A DNA stretch of 6,820 nucleotides. Origin: Propionibacterium sp. (GTDB lineage: Bacteria > Actinomycetota > Actinomycetes > Actinomycetales > Actinomycetaceae). Every line of letters begins with the position of its first letter. The stretch's first letter is position 1. The DNA lies in assembly GCA_030460725.1 (NCBI GenBank), contig JAKECL010000101.1, positions 1-6,820 of the forward strand. The letters are read 5' to 3'. This document shows, in pieces, positions 1 through 6,117 of this stretch. Made by a program: the position numbers and the translations under genes. The notes under the pieces are model-generated. The model ran no database searches, was not told where the DNA came from, and was given only the letters and a program-made list of their open reading frames with translations.

Positions 1-1
1 T

Positions 2-598
2 GACTGGACCCCCCTGCAGGCCGCGCGCTGCATCTCCCGCTTCCACGCACGATGGGACGAGAAGACCTTCACACGCCTGCTCACACGTTTCGAGGTGCCC
101 GAGCGCACGCACGCCAAGGACCTCTCCCGCGGGCAGGGGCTCAAGCTCTCACTCGCCCTGGCCCTGGCCCACGACCCGGAGCTGCTGGTCCTGGACGAGC
201 CCACCAGCGGCATCGACCCTGTCGCGCGCCTCGACATCCTCGACGTCCTGCGCGACTTCATGGTGGATCCGGGTCACTCCATCCTCTTCTCCACCCACAT
301 CACCTCCGACCTGGAGAGGATTGCCGACCGCCTCCACGTCATCGCCAGGGGGCGCACCGTCTTCGACGGCAGCCTCGATGAACTCGGCGAGCACTGGGCC
401 ATCGTGCGCGCTCCACTGGAGGACCTCGATGCAGGCGCACGCGCCGCCCTGGTCGGGGCGCGGACCACGCGCAGCGGCACCCTCGAAGCACTCGTGGCCA
501 CCTCCGACACCGCCCTCTTCCCCCGCAGCGCCCTCATCGAGGAGGTCGCCCTCGATGAGGCGGTCGCCGCGTTCACCCGCTCGACGAAGGAGCACTGA
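2..598 (+). CDS. ABC transporter ATP-binding protein, C-terminal part (5' end outside window)
   Basis: This is the cytoplasmic ATPase subunit of an ABC transporter, which hydrolyses ATP to drive the permease encoded next to it. The frame is open from position 2 to the TGA at 596-598, giving 198 visible residues. The GTG at 95 is an internal valine, not a start. Visible motifs are the signature loop LSRGQ (fragment residues 41-45, canonical LSGGQ), Walker B with catalytic Glu (LLVLDEP, Asp65-Glu66), D-loop SGID (69-72) and H-loop FSTH (His99). The Walker A and Q-loop must lie in the missing part, probably about 90-100 residues. The stretch from the signature to 'FSTHITSDLERIAD' resembles the YtrB/BcrA-like ATPases that pair with small ABC-2 permeases. 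Residues after about 125 form a C-terminal extension typical of that group. The substrate cannot be told. Relatives act in peptide or antibiotic export and are often controlled by a GntR regulator, which is not in view. Confidence 0.93.
   Translation, partial: DWTPLQAARCISRFHARWDEKTFTRLLTRFEVPERTHAKDLSRGQGLKLSLALALAHDPELLVLDEPTSGIDPVARLDILDVLRDFMVDPGHSILFSTHITSDLERIADRLHVIARGRTVFDGSLDELGEHWAIVRAPLEDLDAGARAALVGARTTRSGTLEALVATSDTALFPRSALIEEVALDEAVAAFTRSTKEH
587..592 (+). promoter_or_regulatory. Ribosome binding site of the ABC-2 permease
   Basis: AAGGAG lies inside the last codons of the ATPase gene, 7 bases before the ATG at 600. The ATG follows the ATPase stop codon after a single base, so the two genes are very likely translated from one message. 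This site fixes the permease start at 600 rather than the longer in-frame opening further upstream. Confidence 0.85.
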
Positions 599-599
599 C

Positions 600-1256
600 A
601 TGCGCCCTGTTCTCGCATACCTGCGAATGGATCTCTCCGCCCAACGACGCGCGGTCTGCGCCCTGCCCGTCGCCGCCCTGCTCATGGTGGTCCTGGCAAA
701 GGTGACGGGGCTGCCCGTGCCCATCGGACTCCTCATGGCGGCCAACCTCGTCCCCGCGATCCTCCCGTCCCAGTTCTTCGCCATGGACGAACGCGGGCGC
801 CTGGACCTCCTCTGCGCGCTCCTGCCGGTCTCCCGCCGCCAGGTCGTGGCGGGGCGCCACCTCACCATGGGCGCCCTCGCGGCGCTCACATCCTGCCTGT
901 GCGCCCTCGGCTCCACACTCTCGCAGCAGGTGGCACCCTCCGGGGAGAGGCTGCCGATCACTGTGATGTTCTGCGTGGGCTTCACCTTCGTCTGTCTGCT
1001 CCTGGCCGTCCAGACCTCCCTCTACTTCGCACTGGGCCCCGCGCGGGTGATCTCGCTTGCAACCGCCGCGGTGTTCTTCGCCGCCATGGCGATGGTCGGG
1101 AAGGTCGCCGACAGCCTGCAGCACGCCACCCCGGAAACCCTGGGCCGGGCACTCACCTGGTCATGGACGGCCCCCGCTGCGGTGGCCGTGGGAGTGGCCC
1201 TCATGGCCGTCTCCGTATGCGTCTCGGCCCCGCTCTACGCCCGGCGCGCACTGTGA
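600..1256 (+). CDS. ABC-2 type transporter permease, small six-helix type
   Basis: This 218-residue protein is the likely membrane partner of the preceding ATPase. Hydrophobic segments lie at about residues 17-33, 39-57, 89-106, 120-143, 148-166 and 189-213, giving about six membrane helices and almost no extracytoplasmic domain. Between helices 2 and 3 is the cytoplasmic stretch 'FAMDERGRLDLLCALLPVSRRQVVAGRHL' (residues 60-88, shown here with key residues D63, E64, P76, R79, R80 and R86). It matches the 'De...w....slPvsR..iv..RYl' pattern of the ABC2_membrane_5 family (known family pattern, recalled). The length fits that family. One base separates it from the ATPase stop, so the two form an operon. 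No terminator hairpin is evident after its TGA. The transported substrate is unknown. An antimicrobial or cell-envelope stress role is only a guess from relatives. Confidence 0.88.
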   Translation: MRPVLAYLRMDLSAQRRAVCALPVAALLMVVLAKVTGLPVPIGLLMAANLVPAILPSQFFAMDERGRLDLLCALLPVSRRQVVAGRHLTMGALAALTSCLCALGSTLSQQVAPSGERLPITVMFCVGFTFVCLLLAVQTSLYFALGPARVISLATAAVFFAAMAMVGKVADSLQHATPETLGRALTWSWTAPAAVAVGVALMAVSVCVSAPLYARRAL

Positions 1257-1307
1257 CAGGAGCAACGCGCCGCCCCTCACCCCTGCCCACCAGATCCCGG
1301 ACGTCCA

Positions 1308-1336
1308 TTCACACCACAGGCCCCAGATGACAGAAT
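1308..1336 (+). promoter_or_regulatory. Candidate sigma-70-type promoter of gdhA, placing +1 at the GTG start
   Basis: TTCACA at 1308-1313 matches the -35 consensus at 5 of 6 positions, and CAGAAT at 1331-1336 matches the -10 consensus at 4 of 6. They are separated by the ideal 17 bases. A start point 7 bases after the -10 box falls on 1343, the G of the gdhA GTG codon. No good SD sequence precedes that GTG, so a leaderless message would fit. The 86-base gap between the permease and gdhA holds nothing else I can identify. The motif match is by eye and could be chance. Confidence 0.45.
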
Positions 1337-1342
1337 CCCCAC

Positions 1343-2707
1343 GTGGCCACACTTGAGATCGAACGACTGTCCGACTCCCTGCGACCCCAGTACATGGCTG
1401 TACTGTCGCGCAATCCGGGAGAATCCGAGTTCCTCCAGGCCGTATACGAGGTCCTCCTCAGCCTGGAGCCCCTGGCGGGACGCAAGCCCGCCTATGCGCA
1501 GTGGTCTGTGCTGCAGCGCATGTGCGAACCCGAGCGTCAGATCATCTTCCGCGTCCCCTGGGTCGATGACCAGGGCGTGGTCCAGGTCAACCGCGGCTTC
1601 CGGGTGGAGTTCAACTCCGCGCTCGGCCCCTACAAGGGCGGACTGCGCTTCCACCCCTCCGTCAACCTCTCCATCATCAAGTTCCTCGGCTTCGAGCAGG
1701 TCTTCAAGAATTCCCTGACCGGCATGCCCATCGGCGGCGGGAAGGGCGGCTCCGACTTCGACCCCAAGGGCAAGTCCGAGGGCGAGGTCATGCGCTTCTG
1801 CCAGTCCTTCATGACCGAGCTCCAGCGCCACATCGGCCCCACCACCGACGTCCCTGCGGGTGACATCGGTGTGGGTGGACGCGAGATCGGCTACCTCTTC
1901 GGCCAGTTCAAGCGCATCCAGAACCGCTACGACTCCGGTGTCCTCACCGGCAAGGGCCTGACCTGGGGCGGCTCCCAGGTGCGCACCGAGGCCACCGGCT
2001 ACGGCCTGGTGTTCTTCGTGGAGGAGATGCTCAAGGCCGCGGGCCAGGAGATCGCCGGCAAGCGCGTCGTGGTCTCGGGATCAGGAAATGTCGCCCTCTA
2101 CGCCATCCAGAAGGCCCAGCAGCTGGGCGCCACCGTCGTGGCCTGCTCCGACTCCGCCGGCTACGTCGTGGAGGAGTCTGGCCTGGACTTCGAGCTGCTG
2201 CGCGAGATCAAGGAGATCCGGCGCGGCCGCGTCTCCGACTACGCCGAGGAACGCGGATCCTCCGCCCGATACGTGCGCGGCGGATCAATCTGGGACGTCC
2301 CCTGCCAGCTGGCACTCCCCTGCGCCACGCAGAACGAACTGGGCGAATCGGGTGCGAAGGCGCTGATCGGCAACGGTGTGGAGCTGGTGGCCGAGGGCGC
2401 GAACATGCCCACCACCCCCACTGCCACCGACGCCCTGCGCGCCGCAGGTGTCCTCTTCGCCCCGGGCAAGGCCTCCAATGCGGGGGGCGTGGCCACCTCA
2501 GCCCTGGAGATGCAGCAGAACGCCAGCCGCGACTCCTGGTCCTTCGACTACACGGAGAAGCGCCTGGAAGGCATCATGGACGACATCCACCACCGCTGCC
2601 TGGCCACCGCCGAGGAGTTCGGCGTCCCCGGGGACTACGTGGCAGGCGCCAATCTGGCCGGCTACATCAAGGTCGCCGACGCAATGGTGGCCATGGGAGT
2701 CATCTGA
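1343..2707 (+). CDS. gdhA: Glutamate dehydrogenase, hexameric family I, probably NADP-dependent
   Basis: This cytoplasmic enzyme interconverts 2-oxoglutarate plus ammonium and L-glutamate using NAD(P)H. The 454-residue product aligns by eye with E. coli GdhA (447 residues) over its whole length, with about 6 extra residues at the N-terminus. The substrate-binding stretch GPYKGGLRFHP contains Lys98. The catalytic-lysine stretch GGGKGGSDFDPKGKSEGEV contains Lys134, and PAGDIGVGGRE contains Asp174. The Rossmann dinucleotide loop is GSGNV (246-250), followed by SDSAG. The C-terminal part keeps PCATQNEL, EGANMPTT and LFAPGKASNAGGVATS. An in-frame TGA at 1328-1330 limits the start. GTG at 1343 gives the expected N-terminus, and ATG at 1394 would remove 17 residues. 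There is no convincing SD, so leaderless translation is possible. The NADP preference is inferred from similarity to the anabolic bacterial type. Nothing appears broken or missing. Confidence 0.97.
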   Translation: MATLEIERLSDSLRPQYMAVLSRNPGESEFLQAVYEVLLSLEPLAGRKPAYAQWSVLQRMCEPERQIIFRVPWVDDQGVVQVNRGFRVEFNSALGPYKGGLRFHPSVNLSIIKFLGFEQVFKNSLTGMPIGGGKGGSDFDPKGKSEGEVMRFCQSFMTELQRHIGPTTDVPAGDIGVGGREIGYLFGQFKRIQNRYDSGVLTGKGLTWGGSQVRTEATGYGLVFFVEEMLKAAGQEIAGKRVVVSGSGNVALYAIQKAQQLGATVVACSDSAGYVVEESGLDFELLREIKEIRRGRVSDYAEERGSSARYVRGGSIWDVPCQLALPCATQNELGESGAKALIGNGVELVAEGANMPTTPTATDALRAAGVLFAPGKASNAGGVATSALEMQQNASRDSWSFDYTEKRLEGIMDDIHHRCLATAEEFGVPGDYVAGANLAGYIKVADAMVAMGVI

Positions 2708-2716
2708 GTTGCGGGT

Positions 2717-2760
2717 GCCCGGTGGGGTGTCCGCCGTCCGTGGCGGGCATCCCACCGGGC
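2717..2760 (+). terminator. Strong hairpin after gdhA, probable U-less terminator
   Basis: The arms 2717-2735 and 2742-2760 pair as a 19-bp stem around a 6-base loop (2736-2741). The outer 10 base pairs are perfect and very GC-rich. The inner 9 contain two G-U pairs and no mismatch. It begins 9 bases after the gdhA stop codon. No T-run follows, as is common for actinobacterial terminators. Termination is the simplest role, but it could also act as an mRNA-stabilising 3' end. Confidence 0.75.
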
Positions 2761-2786
2761 TCGGCCACTCCATCGGCAGCCGCATC

Positions 2787-2827
2787 GACGAGGGCGACTC
2801 CGTCCCTCGCCTCGCGTCGCCCTCGTC
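2787..2827. repeat. Perfect 12-bp inverted repeat with 17-base loop
   Basis: The arms GACGAGGGCGAC (2787-2798) and GTCGCCCTCGTC (2816-2827) are exact reverse complements. They lie 26 bases beyond the gdhA terminator hairpin in non-coding sequence. It could be a second terminator, a leader structure for the gene at 2937, or a binding site for a dimeric regulator. The long loop favours an RNA structure over a simple operator, but this is inference. Confidence 0.7.
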
Positions 2828-2845
2828 CCCCGCGCTGGAGCGGGG
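2828..2845. repeat. Small hairpin abutting the 12-bp inverted repeat
   Basis: CCCCGC (2828-2833) and GCGGGG (2840-2845) form a 6-bp GC-only stem with a 6-base loop. It starts at the base directly after the preceding inverted repeat ends. Short GC stems arise easily by chance in DNA of this composition. Only the exact adjacency makes it worth recording. Confidence 0.4.
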
Positions 2846-2921
2846 CACCCAGATCCCCACCACCGGCCCTGGGCACAGCCACCTCAGGACCACCCGGGCC
2901 ACGACCCTTCCCGCCCCTCCA

Positions 2922-2936
2922 GGACGGAGCCGTCCG
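2922..2936 (+). promoter_or_regulatory. Ribosome binding site of the ATP-grasp gene, inside a hairpin
   Basis: GGAG at 2926-2929 lies 7 bases before the ATG at 2937 and fixes that start. It is embedded in a perfect inverted repeat, GGACGG (2922-2927) and CCGTCC (2930-2935), which folds as a 5-bp stem with a 4-base GAGC loop. The repeat ends two bases before the start codon. Such a fold would partly hide the ribosome binding site. The rest of the 229-base gap (2708-2936) holds the three other inverted repeats listed separately. I see no gene and no recognisable promoter in it. Confidence 0.6.
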
Positions 2937-5552
2937 ATGGATGCACGCGCCTCAGCCAGCACCGGGATCCCCGGGCTGGACCGCACGGTGGATGGACTGC
3001 GTGCCGGGGACAACGTCGTGTGGCAGGTGGACTCGACTGCTGACTTCGCCGAGGTCACCCTGCCCTTTGTCCGCGCGACCCTGGAGGCGGGCCACCAGGT
3101 CCACTACGTCCGTTTCTCCTCAGCACCGCCGCTGGTGCCTGGCCTTCCGGGGGTGGTGGTCCACCGGGTGGATGCCACCGTCGGCTTCGAGTCCTTCGCC
3201 ACGCAGGTCCACCAGCTGATCAGTGACACCGGCACCACCGCCTCCTACGTCTTCGACAGCCTGAGTGACCTGCTCGAGCTGTGGCACTCGGACCTCATGG
3301 TCATGAACTTCTTCGCCGTGACCTGCCCCCACCTCTACGACCTGGACGCGCTGGCCTATTTCTGCCTGGTGCGCCGGCACCACTCCGCCACCACCATCGC
3401 GGGCATCCGTGAGACCACGCAGCTGCTGCTGGAGCTCCACCGCATCGAGGAACGCCTCTACATCCACCCGTTGAAGGTCTGGGCACGCTACTCCCCGTCG
3501 ATGTTCCTCCCCCACCGCCTGGACGGAGCGGAGGTCGAGCCGGTGACCTCCTCGGAGGAGTCCGCCCGACTCTTCGCAGCACTGGGCGGGCGCGCCGCGC
3601 TGACCGACCACTGGGCGGAGCTGGTTGAGCGGGCACGCTCGACGCTCACCGGGGAGAGCGGGGACAGCAGTGAGCGCAGGGACGCAGAGGGGGAGGAAGT
3701 CCCACGGACCAGCGCGGCGCGGAGTGTCGAAGCCCAGGCCCGGGCCCGCGACCTGCTGCTGGAGGTCATGGTCGGACGTGAGGGGCGACTGGTGGACCTC
3801 TGCCGCACACACCTCACCCTGACCGACCTACTGTCCATTGCCCACCGCCTGGTCGGCACCGGACGCATCGGCGGCAAGAGCGTGGGCATGCTGGTGGCTC
3901 GCGCCATCCTGGAGCACGATCCGCGAGCGCGTTTCCGTGCGAACCTGGAGGCCCACGACTCCTTCTTCCTGGGCTCCGACCACTTCTACACCTACGTGGT
4001 CTCCAACGGCTGGTGGCGCCTGCGCATGCGCCAGAAGCAGGCGGGGTCCTTCCTGGAGGCGGGTGAACGACTCCGCGAGCACCTGGGGCTCGGGCGCTTC
4101 CCACCTGCGGTGCGGGAGGACTTCTGGCGCATCCTCGACCACTTCGGGCAGTCGCCCTTCATCGTGCGTTCCTCCTCCCTGCTGGAGGACGACTACGGCA
4201 ATGCGTTCGCAGGGAAGTACGACTCCGTGTTCCTCGTCAACCAGGGCTCGCCGGAAGACAGGTACCGCGCCCTGGAGGAAGCGGTGCGCCAGGTCTACGC
4301 CTCCACCATGTCGGCGGAGGCCCTGGCCTACCGGCGCGCTCGCGGTCTGGAGTTCCGCGACGAGCAGATGGCACTCCTGGTCCAGCGCGTGTCCGGGGAC
4401 CACCACGGCGACCTCTTCTTCCCCGACGCGGCCGGGGTCGCCAACTCCGCCAACCTCTACGTCTGGTCCCCCGACATCGACGCCGACGCCGGCATGGCTC
4501 GGATGGTGGTGGGCCTGGGGACGCGCGCCGTGGACCGCACCCGCAAGGACTACGCGCGCATCGTCGCGCTGGGCGACCCGCTCTCGACAGGGCTGGCGGA
4601 GGAGGCGGACGCGGCGCGCTTCACCCAGCGACGCATGGACGTGCTCTCCCTGTCCGGGAATGCGCAGGTGGTCCTCCCTGTCGCGCAGGTGGCCGGGGTG
4701 GACCGCGGCCCGGCATGGCCGCTGTTCCTCAGCACGGACAGGGCCGCGGTGCGTCGACTCGAGGAGCTGGGACGTCCCTCCGGCGCAGCGCCCCAACTGG
4801 TGGACTTCCGCGGTCTGCTGGCCGACACGGATTTCGCCCCCTGGCTGCGCGAGGTCCTGGCAGTGCTGGAAGCGGCCTACGACTACCCGGTGGACATCGA
4901 GTTCACCCTCAACGTCACCCCTCGGGGGTGGCGGTTCAACCTCCTGCAGTGCCGCCCCCTGCAGACCCGGGGCCCCGGTCTGCCCGTCGAGGTCACCGAG
5001 CCGGCGGACCCTTCACGTTGTCTGCTCACCACCCACGGGGGATTCATGGGCGGCAATGTGCGTCTGGAGCTGGACCACGTCGTGCTGGTCCGTCCCGAGG
5101 CCTACCTGGCCCTGGGCACCCAGGACCGCCACGAGGTGGCACGCCGCATCGGCGACCTCAATCGGATGCTGGAGGGGCACAACGTCATGTACCTGGGTCC
5201 GGGACGCTGGGGGACGACGACACCGGGACTGGGAGTTCCTGTGTCCTTCGCGGAGATCTCCGGGGCGACGGTGCTCGGCGAGCTCACCTACGCCCCCGGG
5301 GACTTCCATCCGGAGCTGTCCTGGGGGAGTCACTTCTTCCAGGACCTGGTGGAGACCGGGATCTTCTACGTGGCGGTCATGGACGATGCACCCGGCACCG
5401 TCTTCAATCCGGAGAGGGTGCTCGCCCGGCCGAACAGACTGGTGGAGCTGGTCCCGGAGGCCGCACCCTTGGAGGGGGTTGTGCACGTGGCGGCCTTCGA
5501 GGCCCTGGAACTCCGCTCGGATGTGGTCTCCCAGCGGCTCGTGTGCGCCTGA
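2937..5552 (+). CDS. PEP/pyruvate-binding (PPDK N-terminal, ATP-grasp) domain protein with degenerate KaiC-like N-terminal domain
   Basis: The product is 871 residues and probably cytoplasmic; I see no signal peptide or membrane segment. Residues 8-200 look like a RecA/KaiC fold. TGIPGLDRTVDGLRAGDNVVW (9-29) matches the KaiC entry 'GI.gLD.ll.GGl..G', but the Walker A position reads VDSTADF, with no GKT. A Walker-B-like YVFDSLSDL is at 104-112. A polar, acidic linker spans about 235-265. Residues 305-680 form a PPDK/PEP-synthase ATP-grasp domain: IGGKSVGML (311-319), FIVRSSSLLEDDYGNAFAG (408-426), DIEF (653-656) and LLQCRPLQT (669-677). Lys314, Arg411, Asp653, Glu655 and Gln671 correspond by eye to ATP-contacting residues of pyruvate phosphate dikinase. 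A C-terminal domain (695-815) holds GGFMGG, GPGRWGTTTPGLGVPVSFAEI and a TGIFYV stretch. The phosphohistidine swivel and PEP/pyruvate barrel domains are absent, so it is unlikely to be a normal PEP synthase. I recall similar proteins of unknown function in other bacteria. The start at 2937 is set by a good SD, and the frame continues open upstream only by chance. Confidence 0.9.
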   Translation: MDARASASTGIPGLDRTVDGLRAGDNVVWQVDSTADFAEVTLPFVRATLEAGHQVHYVRFSSAPPLVPGLPGVVVHRVDATVGFESFATQVHQLISDTGTTASYVFDSLSDLLELWHSDLMVMNFFAVTCPHLYDLDALAYFCLVRRHHSATTIAGIRETTQLLLELHRIEERLYIHPLKVWARYSPSMFLPHRLDGAEVEPVTSSEESARLFAALGGRAALTDHWAELVERARSTLTGESGDSSERRDAEGEEVPRTSAARSVEAQARARDLLLEVMVGREGRLVDLCRTHLTLTDLLSIAHRLVGTGRIGGKSVGMLVARAILEHDPRARFRANLEAHDSFFLGSDHFYTYVVSNGWWRLRMRQKQAGSFLEAGERLREHLGLGRFPPAVREDFWRILDHFGQSPFIVRSSSLLEDDYGNAFAGKYDSVFLVNQGSPEDRYRALEEAVRQVYASTMSAEALAYRRARGLEFRDEQMALLVQRVSGDHHGDLFFPDAAGVANSANLYVWSPDIDADAGMARMVVGLGTRAVDRTRKDYARIVALGDPLSTGLAEEADAARFTQRRMDVLSLSGNAQVVLPVAQVAGVDRGPAWPLFLSTDRAAVRRLEELGRPSGAAPQLVDFRGLLADTDFAPWLREVLAVLEAAYDYPVDIEFTLNVTPRGWRFNLLQCRPLQTRGPGLPVEVTEPADPSRCLLTTHGGFMGGNVRLELDHVVLVRPEAYLALGTQDRHEVARRIGDLNRMLEGHNVMYLGPGRWGTTTPGLGVPVSFAEISGATVLGELTYAPGDFHPELSWGSHFFQDLVETGIFYVAVMDDAPGTVFNPERVLARPNRLVELVPEAAPLEGVVHVAAFEALELRSDVVSQRLVCA

Positions 5553-5586
5553 GCCGGCCTCGCCCGCCTGCCCGGCGTGGAGGGGA

Positions 5587-6117
5587 TCAACGGGTGGTGG
5601 CTGAGGAGGACGCCATGAGGACAGGCGCCGCCAACTCTCCCAGGAAAGGTGGGAGCAGTGGGAGGCGGGCCTGTGCGGAAACGGTCACGAGGACGCCGTC
5701 GGTGAGTGTCTGTGTGTCCACCAGGGTGACGCCTGCCCCCACCGAGCAACTCGTCGTCCCCAGATGGCGGAGTGCCCTCTGGGCCTCCACACCGGCAGCA
5801 CCCGGGGACGGGAGCAGCCGCCGTTCCTCCCCGCCGGCTCCGTAGTAGGCGTCCGCACTCATCACCCCCGACGCCGCAGCCGCCACCCGGTCCGCACAGG
5901 TCAGGAGCCGGCGATCCTGGACGTGGACGACCGTGATCGCCGAGAGCACGAGGATGACCGCCAGCAGGACGGCCGTCAGACCGATGACCAGCACCGACAT
6001 CCGCCCTTCCTCGCGGGGGGACCCGCAGCGCACGCGAGCACACCGACTCCTCCCCCGTGCGCGGTCCGACCTGTGGGTGCGCCCTCGCAGACCCTGTCTT
6101 CCGCGTCGCTCACCCAT
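5587..6117 (-). CDS. TadG-like pilus assembly/secretion protein, single membrane anchor
   Basis: This 176-residue protein resembles the small TadE/TadG-type proteins at the end of actinobacterial Tad (Flp pilus) clusters. An arginine-rich N-terminus (14 Arg in the first 39 residues) precedes one membrane helix at about 41-65 (MSVLVIGLTAVLLAVILVLS). It is followed by 'DRRLLTCADRVAAAASGVM', the pattern of the Tad/TadG family in which the chain leaves the membrane into an Ala-rich helix. The rest (about 90-176) is probably outside the membrane. The ATG at 6117 overlaps the stop of the upstream gene in ATGGGTGA and has GAGG 4 bases before it. An alternative ATG at 6000 (137 residues) has a better SD, AGGAAGG at 6005-6011. 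I prefer the longer form because relatives have a charged stretch (here REEGR) before the helix. It ends 34 bases from the convergent gene on the plus strand. The family assignment is moderate and the exact role in the pilus is unknown. Confidence 0.72.
   Translation of the reverse strand: MGERRGRQGLRGRTHRSDRARGRSRCARVRCGSPREEGRMSVLVIGLTAVLLAVILVLSAITVVHVQDRRLLTCADRVAAAASGVMSADAYYGAGGEERRLLPSPGAAGVEAQRALRHLGTTSCSVGAGVTLVDTQTLTDGVLVTVSAQARLPLLPPFLGELAAPVLMASSSATTR

Noticed and set aside
149..985. 278-codon open frame on the minus strand opposite the ABC genes
   Set aside because: It is antisense to recognised ABC motifs, with no start signal or family similarity.
2848..2873. CCCAG...CTGGG pairing in the gdhA/ATP-grasp gap
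   Set aside because: A 5-bp stem with a 16-base loop is expected by chance. It is not counted among the real inverted repeats.
2376..2936. Upstream extension of the ATP-grasp frame into gdhA (187 more codons)
   Set aside because: The extension overlaps conserved gdhA codons and the terminator hairpin, and its residues are low-complexity Pro/Arg/Ser. The KaiC-like domain and a good SD begin at 2937.
3828..4796. 322-codon open frame on the minus strand
   Set aside because: It is antisense to the ATP-grasp coding region, has no family pattern and no SD, and its composition is that of a GC-rich shadow frame.
5553..5576. Possible bidirectional terminator between the ATP-grasp gene and the TadG-like gene
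   Set aside because: Only a 5-bp GCCGG/CCGGC stem with a 14-base loop can be drawn, which is too weak in DNA of this composition. How the convergent units are separated remains unclear.
3838..5604. Long open frame of 588 codons on the plus strand overlapping the ATP-grasp gene
   Set aside because: Its product is rich in Arg, Trp, Ser, Thr and Pro with no recognisable motif. This is typical of a shifted frame in GC-rich coding DNA, while the other frame contains clear ATP-grasp motifs.
5637..5660. CTCCCA...TGGGAG hairpin near the 3' end of the TadG-like gene
   Set aside because: It is a 6-bp stem lying wholly inside coding sequence and explained by codons of the protein. There is no T-run and no positional logic.
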